Made by a program: the position numbers and the translations under genes. A stretch of 30,958 nt of DNA from assembly GCA_018672145.1 (NCBI GenBank), contig JABHGH010000022.1, forward strand, positions 1 to 30,958, given 5' to 3'. A model generated the notes under the pieces. The model made no database searches, was not told where the DNA came from, and was given only the letters and a program-made list of their open reading frames with translations. The DNA comes from Flavobacteriaceae bacterium. Lineage in GTDB: Bacteria > Bacteroidota > Bacteroidia > Flavobacteriales > Flavobacteriaceae. This document shows positions 13,193 through 20,317 of the stretch, one piece after another. The number at the start of each line of letters is the position of its first letter. Within the stretch, counting starts at the first letter, position 1.

Positions 13193-14239
13193 GTGTTCTT
13201 TTTTTATCATTATGACTCCGAAAGTACTCTGGAAACGAATTTCCCTTTACGAGTTTTGGCCCTTTTGCTGTTTTACTCACCTGCATACTTCTACTATTTT
13301 TACTTAGCCTTGAAGTCTCGATCCATTTTATATTTCACTAAACTTAATACAAACATGAACTTTGGTGGAGCGTTTTTAAGTTCCAAGATTGAAACACTAT
13401 CACAATTACCCGATCAATGGATCCCAAAAACGATTATCATCAATAACAACGAATCCTTTACATCTATAAATCACAAGCGACAGAAAAAGAAAATTGCATT
13501 CCCTTTTATTGCAAAACCGGATGCCGCAGAGAGAGGAAAAGGGATTCGAATATTAACAAACGAAATCTCACTCAAATCATTTTTTGAAAACAGTAAGGGG
13601 CAAGCGTATTTACTTCAAGAATACATTAACTACCCCATTGAAGTAGGCATTTTGGCTTACAAAAAACCTTTAGGGGAAATTGAAATTTCATCAATGGACA
13701 TGAAATCATTTTGCACCATTACAGGGGATGGCAAGAAAACATTGGGTGAGTTAATTGCCCGTAACCACAGGGTTGCTCATCGAAAATCTTTTTTTAAAGA
13801 CAAATATTCCGAACAATGGAACAGTGTACTTTTAAAACATGAAGAAAAAGTCATTGAAACCATCGGAAATCACAATCGGGGGACTACGTTTATAGATGCA
13901 AGAGATAAAATTAATGCTCATGTCTTAGATTGGGTAGTAGATTGTATATCATACTTGCCTCAATTTGACTATGGCCGTATTGATTTAAAAATTTCCAATT
14001 GGGATGCCTTTAAACGAAAGGACAATATCAAAATTTTAGAGATCAACGGGGTTAATTCTGAACCAATTCATATTTATGATCCCAAATATTCCATTATAAA
14101 AGCATATCGTGACATTTTTTGTCACATGCGAATCATGTATGACTTGAGTAAAAGCAAAACGAAAGAGAAGAAATCAAAACTAACAGATTTTGCTATAGGA
14201 AGTTATAAAGTTATTACCCAAAAAAACCCATGCAAATGA
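13193..14239 (+). CDS. Membrane-anchored ATP-grasp domain protein
   Basis: A predicted ATP-dependent carboxylate-amine or carboxylate-thiol ligase fold. A hydrophobic segment (about 21-40, ending YLALKSR) suggests an N-terminal membrane anchor with the enzyme on the cytoplasmic side. ATP-grasp elements are FPFIAKPDAAERGKGIRIL (103-121; Lys108 and the glycine-rich loop), LLQEYI (140-145), TGDGKKTLGEL (177-187), FDYGRIDLKI (258-267) and the metal-binding strand ILEINGVNSEPIHIYDP (281-297; Glu283, Asn285). It is not a normal D-Ala-D-Ala ligase: the N-terminal half lacks the Ddl fold motifs. A GTG at 13193 is the first start; the true start may be slightly downstream, because family members begin close to the hydrophobic segment. 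Substrate unknown. Confidence 0.8.
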   Translation: MFFFYHYDSESTLETNFPLRVLALLLFYSPAYFYYFYLALKSRSILYFTKLNTNMNFGGAFLSSKIETLSQLPDQWIPKTIIINNNESFTSINHKRQKKKIAFPFIAKPDAAERGKGIRILTNEISLKSFFENSKGQAYLLQEYINYPIEVGILAYKKPLGEIEISSMDMKSFCTITGDGKKTLGELIARNHRVAHRKSFFKDKYSEQWNSVLLKHEEKVIETIGNHNRGTTFIDARDKINAHVLDWVVDCISYLPQFDYGRIDLKISNWDAFKRKDNIKILEINGVNSEPIHIYDPKYSIIKAYRDIFCHMRIMYDLSKSKTKEKKSKLTDFAIGSYKVITQKNPCK

Positions 14240-14748
14240 ACTACAAAATCCACGCAACCACTTTAAATGATTTAAAACAATTATTAACAAGGCTTTCGGT
14301 AGAGCAAATGACAATATCGATCAACGCACTCTCTGGAAGCAGCATAGGCCAGCACTTTAGACACATTGTTGAATTTTACATTTGTCTATTCAATCAGCTT
14401 CAAACAAAAATCATAAATTACGATCTCAGGAAACGAAATAACACACTTGAAACCAACCCCATAGCATGTATAATGGTTATTGATGAAATACTGAGTTGTT
14501 TTAAAAATTTAAAATCTAGTCAGCTTGAAAAAAATCATCATCTAGAACTACAAACGTGTTTTCATTTGACCGGAGAAGAAACTCAGATCATCACAACCTC
14601 ATTAGCTAGAGAGCTTACTTATTGCTTAGACCACTGTGTACATCATCAATACTTTATAAAAATAGGACTTATCGAACAAGGTCTTGGCAATTTGATCCAT
14701 TCAGATTTTGGAATAGCTTTATCAACCTTAAAACATCTTAATTCATAA
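14236..14748 (+). CDS. DinB/YfiT-fold protein
   Basis: A four-helix-bundle DinB-superfamily protein of 170 residues. The superfamily includes metal-dependent thiol S-transferases, among them bacillithiol transferases. Signature segments are SSIGQHFRHIVEFYICLFNQ (35-54), containing His40 and His43, INYDLRKRNNTLE (60-72), and LARELTYCLDHCVHHQYFIKIG (123-144), containing His133, His136 and His137. Together these give the His-rich site typical of the family. The ATG at 14236 overlaps the ATP-grasp stop as ATGA; the ATG at 14230 would add two residues. The stop overlaps the next ATG as TAATG. The bacillithiol link is inferential: it rests on the superfamily and on bshB1 being present in this genome. 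Confidence 0.83.
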   Translation: MNYKIHATTLNDLKQLLTRLSVEQMTISINALSGSSIGQHFRHIVEFYICLFNQLQTKIINYDLRKRNNTLETNPIACIMVIDEILSCFKNLKSSQLEKNHHLELQTCFHLTGEETQIITTSLARELTYCLDHCVHHQYFIKIGLIEQGLGNLIHSDFGIALSTLKHLNS

Positions 14749-15431
14749 TGTGTATTGTTAGTTATGTGCCAACATCAACAGGGTTTATGTTGACTTTCAA
14801 CAGAGATGAAGTGTTTACCAGATCTTCGTCATCACCACAAAAATATGCTGAAAAAAGACAAAAATTATATTACCCAACAGATCGACTCCATGGAGGTAGT
14901 TGGATTGGAGTTAATGCAACAAAATCCACCGTTGGATGTATTCTCAACGCAAAAGGAAAACAGCCTCTGTTTAAAACCAAAAGCAGGGGCTTATTATTTC
15001 TTGAAAGTTTAACAAGATCTTCTATTCATTTCAATAAGAATCAACTCTATGAAATAGCACCATTTACATGTTTTTTATTCTTTATCAATGATAATACGGT
15101 CATGAAATACAGCTTGAATGGTGATACTTTTCTAAGCGAACAAATAGATCCACACCATTCCTTTATTTTGTGTTCCAGCAGCCTTTACAGTCTCCAAACA
15201 CAGCAGCATATTGGCACTCTTTTTAAAGATGAAGTTGCTGATGCCGATTTATTTAGTGCTGCAAGTTTTCATTTAAAACTCAGACGTAAAAGAAATGATT
15301 CTGTGTATTTAAAACAACAAAGTGACATTCAAACGGTGAGCATCACTAGCATTTCAGCTTATCACAATAAACTGATTATGAAGTACTACGACATTTTAGC
15401 AGACAAAACAAATAGCTTCAATATTCAATAA
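14748..15431 (+). CDS. TANGO2/NRDE family protein
   Basis: A 227-residue member of the NRDE (TANGO2) family. The defining FNRDE (17-21) is present, as is the invariant Cys2 after Met1. The rest of the N-terminal signature is also there: PTDRLHGGSWIGVNA (43-57) and the GCILNAKG strand. The fold is related to N-terminal nucleophile hydrolases, with Cys2 as candidate nucleophile. Eukaryotic TANGO2/HRG-9 homologues are implicated in heme trafficking and lipid/CoA metabolism; the bacterial role is unsettled. It is the last gene of the operon, and its coding end overlaps the convergent proS gene by seven bases, with no room for a conventional terminator. Confidence 0.88.
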   Translation: MCIVSYVPTSTGFMLTFNRDEVFTRSSSSPQKYAEKRQKLYYPTDRLHGGSWIGVNATKSTVGCILNAKGKQPLFKTKSRGLLFLESLTRSSIHFNKNQLYEIAPFTCFLFFINDNTVMKYSLNGDTFLSEQIDPHHSFILCSSSLYSLQTQQHIGTLFKDEVADADLFSAASFHLKLRRKRNDSVYLKQQSDIQTVSITSISAYHNKLIMKYYDILADKTNSFNIQ

Positions 15432-16903
15432 GCCTTTGCAAACAGAACACGTTGATTCGAAGGGTTTCCCGAATAGATACACTTTCCATTTTCTGAAGGA
15501 TTGTCGATAGGTATGCACCTTATCGTTGCTTTTGTTTCTTGCTTGATGCGATTTTCTGTTTCCTGAGTACCATCCCAATGGGCAGAGACGAAACCGCCTT
15601 TATCTTTCAGTGTTTTCTTAAAATCCTCAAATGAGTCGACTTCTGTAATATGCTCTTCTCTAAAAGAAAGGGCTCTGTCAAAAAGATTTTGCTGAATTTC
15701 TTCTAATAGGTTTTTTATGTGTGAAGCGATAGCTTCCTGAGAAACAAAAGACTTTGTCAAATTGTCTCGTCTAGCAAGTTCCACAGAGCCTTTTTCGATG
15801 TCTTTAGGTCCAATCCCTAAACGGATAGGAACACCCTTGAGCTCATAGTCGTTGAATTTAAATCCTGGCGTGTGAGTATCTCTATCATCTAGCTTCACAC
15901 GAATACCTACATCTTGTAGCTGTTCTTTAATTTCTCTGGCACTTTTTAGTACCTGCTGCCTTTGTTCATCTCCTTTGTAAATCGGAACAATAACCACTTG
16001 ATGTGGAGCTAGGTTTGGTGGAAGAACCAATCCTTGATCATCGCTGTGCGTCATAATTAGTGCACCCATCAAGCGCGTTGACACGCCCCAAGATGTAGCC
16101 CACACATAATCTAAACCACCTTCTTTGTTAGCAAATTTAACATCAAAAGCTTTTGCGAAATTCTGTCCTAAAAAATGAGCGGTACCGGCCTGAAGAGCTT
16201 TCCCATCTTGCATGAGGGCTTCAATACAGTAGGTTTCTACCGCACCCGCAAAACGTTCACTTTCAGACTTTGTTCCTTGTATTACTGGGATTCCCATAAA
16301 ATTTTCAGCAAAACGAGCATAAATCTCATTCATTTGTTTTGTTTCAGCAATTGCCTCGTTTTTTGTGGCATGAGCAGTGTGTCCTTCTTGCCATAAAAAT
16401 TCAGCAGTTCGTAAAAATAAGCGTGTTCGCATTTCCCATCGAACAACATTTGCCCACTGATTTAAAAGGATTGGTAAATCTCTATACGATTGAATCCAGT
16501 TTTTATACGTATTCCAAATGATGGCTTCGCTAGTCGGACGCACTATAAGTTCTTCTTCCAATTTTGCATTGGCATCAACACGAAGTTTCCCTTGGTTTTC
16601 AGGATCATTTTCTAAACGATAATGCGTTACAATTGCACACTCTTTTGCAAATCCTTCTGCATTTTTTTCTTCTGCCTCAAATAGACTTTTAGGTACAAAT
16701 AAGGGAAAATAGGCATTAGAGTGTCCGGAGTCTTTAAACATTTTGTCTAACTCAGTCTGCATGTGCTCCCATATAGCAAAGCCATAAGGTTTGATAACCA
16801 TACAGCCGCGAACAGCCGAGTTTTCAGCCAAATCTGCTCGAACTACAAGTTCGTTATACCATTTTGAATAATCTTCACTACGTTTTGTTAAATTTCGCCC
16901 CAT
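15425..16903 (-). CDS. proS: Prolyl-tRNA synthetase, archaeal/eukaryotic-like (type 3)
   Basis: Charges tRNA-Pro. A class II synthetase of 492 residues without the bacterial editing insertion domain. Visible elements are the N-terminal DYSKWYNELVVRADLAE, the catalytic-core RPTSEAIIW (122-130), motif 2 region NVVRWEMRTRLFLRTAEFLWQ (152-172), VWATSWGVSTRLMGALIMTHSD near motif 3, and the anticodon-binding domain from about 295. The C-terminal zinc-like domain ends in SNQRVLFAKAY with the characteristic terminal tyrosine. The ATG at 16903 gives MGRNLTKRSEDYSKWY, as in homologues. It has its own predicted -7 element 37 bases upstream. Confidence 0.96.
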   Translation of the reverse strand: MGRNLTKRSEDYSKWYNELVVRADLAENSAVRGCMVIKPYGFAIWEHMQTELDKMFKDSGHSNAYFPLFVPKSLFEAEEKNAEGFAKECAIVTHYRLENDPENQGKLRVDANAKLEEELIVRPTSEAIIWNTYKNWIQSYRDLPILLNQWANVVRWEMRTRLFLRTAEFLWQEGHTAHATKNEAIAETKQMNEIYARFAENFMGIPVIQGTKSESERFAGAVETYCIEALMQDGKALQAGTAHFLGQNFAKAFDVKFANKEGGLDYVWATSWGVSTRLMGALIMTHSDDQGLVLPPNLAPHQVVIVPIYKGDEQRQQVLKSAREIKEQLQDVGIRVKLDDRDTHTPGFKFNDYELKGVPIRLGIGPKDIEKGSVELARRDNLTKSFVSQEAIASHIKNLLEEIQQNLFDRALSFREEHITEVDSFEDFKKTLKDKGGFVSAHWDGTQETENRIKQETKATIRCIPIDNPSENGKCIYSGNPSNQRVLFAKAY

Positions 16904-16940
16904 TTTTAGTTTGGCATAGAATTTGAAATGTTATTTTTAG

Positions 16941-16948
16941 CAAAGCTA
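16941..16948 (-). promoter_or_regulatory. Predicted -7 element of proS
   Basis: Minus-strand TAGCTTTG matches TAnnTTTG, 37 bases before the ATG at 16903. No clear -33 TTG sits at the right distance. No matching element for the divergent lipoprotein gene is visible in this 82-base gap. Confidence 0.5.
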
Positions 16949-16985
16949 ATTAAATAAAAAGAGTTTAACCCTCAATGTGTAAATT

Positions 16986-18020
16986 ATGAAATCACAAGTT
17001 CCTAACATCCCGTCATTATTCTTTGGTATGATAGTAGTAGCAATCTTCATTTCCAGTTGTGGCTCTTTTCAACCTGTTGCACATTACGACGATGGTATTT
17101 ATGGCGACACGCCAATCGCTAGTTCAAACAATAAAAACTATGCAGATCAGGGTTATTACAAAAAATATTTTAGCGATAAAGCGCAAGAATATGCGCAAGA
17201 AGAAAATCAAGACGCTATCGGAAAAAATAACGTTTTGGTAGATACACTTATTACAAATTCACAAGATCACAGAAGCTACGACAACATAAACATCAACTAT
17301 TACGGCTATGGTTCTCATGGTTTTTATAATCGTTATGACAACTACTGGGATTATCACTATCGCCCTTGGCGAAATCACCGTTACAGATCGTGGCATTCTT
17401 GGTCATATCATCACGAGCCCTACCATTATGGATGGTCGTATTATAGTCCTTATTATTCCTTTTATCCCTATTATAATTATCATCACAACTATAATCCCTA
17501 CTACGGGAATTACGGATCGGGCTACTATCAAAACCCTAAAAATAAAGTGAAGGCATCGGGAAGACGTGGTGCGCCAGTAGGCAACTCACAACCAAGAAAC
17601 GGGACGACTTATGAAAGGTCTGGTCGAAATAATTACAGTACTTCAAGAACAACATCAGCTGGGAAGACGAATACGATAGATTCCAATGTCGGACGACGAT
17701 TTGTTCGTGATCAGACAACAAACTCAGGTGTAAAAAATGAAGTGCAAGGACGAGATTCTTCTGATTTTATGACACGTGACTATTCTTCAAGGAGAAATTA
17801 CAGAGATGGTAATCGTTCAAGTTCAACACCAAAAACAAATTCGTATTCACGCTCCAACAATTCATACAACACTAGACAATCAAAAAGTAACAATTACAAT
17901 TCGTCAAATCGTTCGAGTTCAAGAAATTATAGCAATTCCAGTAATAAATCATCCAACTCAAGGAGTTCGAGTGGTTCACGCAGCTCATCATCAAGATCTT
18001 CCAGTAGCGGCAGAAGATAA
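16986..18020 (+). CDS. Low-complexity lipoprotein (Tyr/His/Trp-rich, then Ser/Arg/Asn-rich)
   Basis: Lipoprotein signal peptide: hydrophobic residues 10-22 and lipobox ISSC with Cys25. The mature chain begins GSFQPVAHY. Residues about 95-185 are extraordinarily rich in Tyr, His, Trp, Asn and Arg (for example HYRPWRNHRYRSWHSWSYHH at 123-142). The C-terminal third is dominated by Ser, Arg and Asn and ends SSSSRSSSSGRR. No catalytic domain is recognisable. Similar proteins, sometimes mislabelled as vitellogenin-like, sit between proS and an outer-membrane porin in flavobacteria. It is followed after 23 bases by such a porin, so it may be an outer-membrane-attached partner. Function unknown. The ATG at 16986 is well supported by the signal peptide. 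Confidence 0.82.
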   Translation: MKSQVPNIPSLFFGMIVVAIFISSCGSFQPVAHYDDGIYGDTPIASSNNKNYADQGYYKKYFSDKAQEYAQEENQDAIGKNNVLVDTLITNSQDHRSYDNININYYGYGSHGFYNRYDNYWDYHYRPWRNHRYRSWHSWSYHHEPYHYGWSYYSPYYSFYPYYNYHHNYNPYYGNYGSGYYQNPKNKVKASGRRGAPVGNSQPRNGTTYERSGRNNYSTSRTTSAGKTNTIDSNVGRRFVRDQTTNSGVKNEVQGRDSSDFMTRDYSSRRNYRDGNRSSSTPKTNSYSRSNNSYNTRQSKSNNYNSSNRSSSRNYSNSSNKSSNSRSSSGSRSSSSRSSSSGRR

Positions 18021-18043
18021 CATTGAATTTTAACAACCATACC

Positions 18044-19567
18044 ATGAAAAAATACGCACTACCAATCGTAGCAATAGGTTTCTTTTTTTGTAGCATGCAA
18101 GCTCAAAATCTCAATCTAGTCCGTCTTGTTACTCAAGAAGACTTGAGTGGAAACGCACGCTTTGAAGCCATGTCTGGTGCCTTTGGAGGGCTTGGAGGGG
18201 ATCTATCCTCTCTTCATGTCAATCCTGCTGGAGCAGCAGTATTTTCCACCAATAAGTTTGGAATGACGTACGGCTTGTTATCAAACGAAAATGAATCAAC
18301 ATATTTTGGAACGACAACTCCCACTGAAAATCGAATGGGTGGAGTCAGTCAAATTGGCAGCGTGTTAGTTCTCAAAAACAACAATGAAGGTTCCTGGAAA
18401 AAGATTGCGCTGGGTTTTAACGCGCAAAGGCAAACTTTATACGATAACATCGTCAATATCAACGGAGAGAATAGCAACAATGGGTTAGACTCCTATTTTT
18501 TGAATTACGCTGATGGAAAAGATGGAAGCGCTTTAGGTTTAAGTGAAGTAGAAACAGTTCGTGAAATTTATCGGTTTTTTGGAGAGTCTCCAAATTATGG
18601 GTTTGAATATCAACAAGCATTTTTAGGCTTTCAAGGCTATGTGTTTGATTACATTGCTGACGATGGTTTGTTTATTTCAAATGTGGCTTACTCATCAGTA
18701 AACCATAATCATCAATATATAACAAAAGGAGATAATTGGACAATGGCATTTACCCTTTCTGGTAAGTACAATGATTGGTTGTATTTAGGTGCTAACCTAA
18801 ATATCGCTAGCATTGAGCTTAATCAAACAACCTCGACTTTTGAAGATGGCTATGCTAGTGATTCGCCAATCCGACGAATTTATTTTGATAATGAACTCTA
18901 CACTTATGGAAGCGGTGCCTCGTTGCAATTTGGAGCAATTGCAACTCCCAACCCATCATTGCGGGTGGGATTAAGTTATAAATCACCCACTTGGTATTCA
19001 TTAAAAGATGAACTCTCTCAATATTTAGAAACAAATTATGCAGACCCTGATAATGGCAATAGAAACCCTATCCTGGACATAAAAAATATTGTGAACGTTT
19101 ACGAAGATTACGATGTGAAAACTCCTAGCGAAATCCGCGGTAGTGTTGCGTATATTTTTGGTAAACATGGATTATTATCATTAGACTATGTCTATAAGGA
19201 TTATCAAAATTCGCATATTGGACCCAATGACAATGCTGTTTTTATTGACCTCAACAACCAAATCAATAAAAACTGGGCTTCAACTTCGAGTTATCGAATT
19301 GGTGGAGAATTACGAAGAAATGGCGTTATTTTCAGAGGTGGATATCACCTTGATCAATCTCCGTACAAAAACACAAGTATTGAAAGTGATAGATCGGGCT
19401 ACACGTATGGAGTAGGCTTTAAATTTAGAGCAAGTACCATTGATATCTCTTTCTTGAAAAGCAACCAAGAAGGAAGTCATCAACTCTACGACACAGGACT
19501 AACAGACCGTGCTCAAATTTCTTCAAATTATGGGCGATTCAACATCAGTTGGAACTTTAAATTTTAA
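18044..19567 (+). CDS. FadL/OmpP1-like outer-membrane beta-barrel protein
   Basis: Signal peptide MKKYALPIVAIGFFFCSMQAQ (1-21), then a mature N-terminus with the conserved RFEAMSGAFGGLGGDLSSLH and NPAGAAVF of the flavobacterial 'hemin receptor'/OmpP1 group. The remainder alternates polar and hydrophobic residues with many Gly, Tyr and Asn, and ends in an aromatic WNFKF, as outer-membrane beta-barrels do. FadL relatives carry hydrophobic compounds across the outer membrane; the ligand here is unknown and the 'hemin' label is not evidence. The ATG at 18044 is chosen over a TTG at 18023 because the signal peptide begins there. It is probably co-transcribed with the lipoprotein gene. Confidence 0.87.
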   Translation: MKKYALPIVAIGFFFCSMQAQNLNLVRLVTQEDLSGNARFEAMSGAFGGLGGDLSSLHVNPAGAAVFSTNKFGMTYGLLSNENESTYFGTTTPTENRMGGVSQIGSVLVLKNNNEGSWKKIALGFNAQRQTLYDNIVNINGENSNNGLDSYFLNYADGKDGSALGLSEVETVREIYRFFGESPNYGFEYQQAFLGFQGYVFDYIADDGLFISNVAYSSVNHNHQYITKGDNWTMAFTLSGKYNDWLYLGANLNIASIELNQTTSTFEDGYASDSPIRRIYFDNELYTYGSGASLQFGAIATPNPSLRVGLSYKSPTWYSLKDELSQYLETNYADPDNGNRNPILDIKNIVNVYEDYDVKTPSEIRGSVAYIFGKHGLLSLDYVYKDYQNSHIGPNDNAVFIDLNNQINKNWASTSSYRIGGELRRNGVIFRGGYHLDQSPYKNTSIESDRSGYTYGVGFKFRASTIDISFLKSNQEGSHQLYDTGLTDRAQISSNYGRFNISWNFKF

Positions 19568-19601
19568 GTCACCAGATTGTCTAGCTAATTTTATAATTAA
19601 G

Positions 19602-19609
19602 TATCTTTG
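19602..19609 (+). promoter_or_regulatory. Predicted -7 element of folE
   Basis: TATCTTTG matches TAnnTTTG and ends 17 bases before the folE ATG at 19627. A TTG at 19577-19579 is 22 bases upstream, a little beyond ideal spacing. Placement here argues against the in-frame TTG at 19618 as the start. Confidence 0.6.
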
Positions 19610-19626
19610 CTGTCTATTTGATCGCA

Positions 19627-20310
19627 ATGAAATTTGATAAATTACTAGAAGAAACACTAACGCACTTTGATGCTGATGACCACCAAAGTAATTCAGCGGA
19701 AACTCCACTACGCTCCGATGCTTTCGTTCTTTCCGAAGAGGAAAAAATGGCAAGGATAGAAAAAGATGTTGCAAACATCTTAGAGACCCTGGGTATGGAC
19801 ATGTCTGATGACAGTCTAAAAGGAACTCCTAAACGGGTTGCCAAAATGTTTGTCCAAGAGGTTTTTGGTGGGCTCAATCCAGTGCGTTCTCCAAAACTTT
19901 CGACATTTGAAAATAAGTACAAATACGGGCATATGTTGGTGGAAAAAAACATCACCCTGTATTCAACTTGCGAGCATCACTTATTGCCTATTATAGGCAA
20001 GGCACATGTTGCCTACATCTCTAACGGAACTGTGATTGGCTTGTCTAAGATGAATCGGATCGTAGATTTTTTCTCCAAAAGACCACAGGTGCAAGAACGA
20101 CTCACACGTCAAATTGTGCACATGCTACAATCCGCTTTAGAGACCAAAGATGTTGCTTGTGTAATCGACGCAAAGCATCTTTGTGTAAATTCAAGAGGTA
20201 TCCGCGATGTTGATTGCAGTACGGTCACAGCCGAATTTGGCGGTGCCTTTAACAAGTCAGAAGTGAAAAATGAATTTTTGGAATACATTCGATTAGAAAC
20301 CACTTTCTAA
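19627..20310 (+). CDS. folE: GTP cyclohydrolase I (FolE, type IA)
   Basis: Opens GTP to dihydroneopterin triphosphate, the first step of folate and pterin synthesis, complementing folP elsewhere in the window. The catalytic core shows the zinc site STCEHHLLPIIGKAHVAYI (first Cys and His) and the second zinc cysteine in DAKHLCVNSRGIRD. It also shows GLSKMNRIVDFFSKRPQVQERLT and DSLKGTPKRVAKM. The N-terminal 45 or so residues are variable and acidic. From the ATG at 19627 it has 227 residues, normal for the family. CysS starts seven bases after the stop, so folE-cysS-yidD and possibly lgt form an operon. Confidence 0.97.
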   Translation: MKFDKLLEETLTHFDADDHQSNSAETPLRSDAFVLSEEEKMARIEKDVANILETLGMDMSDDSLKGTPKRVAKMFVQEVFGGLNPVRSPKLSTFENKYKYGHMLVEKNITLYSTCEHHLLPIIGKAHVAYISNGTVIGLSKMNRIVDFFSKRPQVQERLTRQIVHMLQSALETKDVACVIDAKHLCVNSRGIRDVDCSTVTAEFGGAFNKSEVKNEFLEYIRLETTF

Positions 20311-20317
20311 ATCACAA

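Noticed and set aside
13193..14239. D-alanine--D-alanine ligase
   Set aside because: ATP-grasp motifs are present, but the N-terminal Ddl domain is absent and replaced by a hydrophobic anchor. A specific substrate cannot be assigned.
17308..18033. Ile/Thr- and His/Val-rich plus-strand frames overlapping the lipoprotein gene
   Set aside because: Low-complexity codons leave alternative frames open. The in-frame lipoprotein with signal peptide and lipobox is the real gene.
18044..19567. Heme receptor function for the outer-membrane barrel
   Set aside because: The label is a common database name for this family. No TonB box, plug domain or heme-binding motif is visible.
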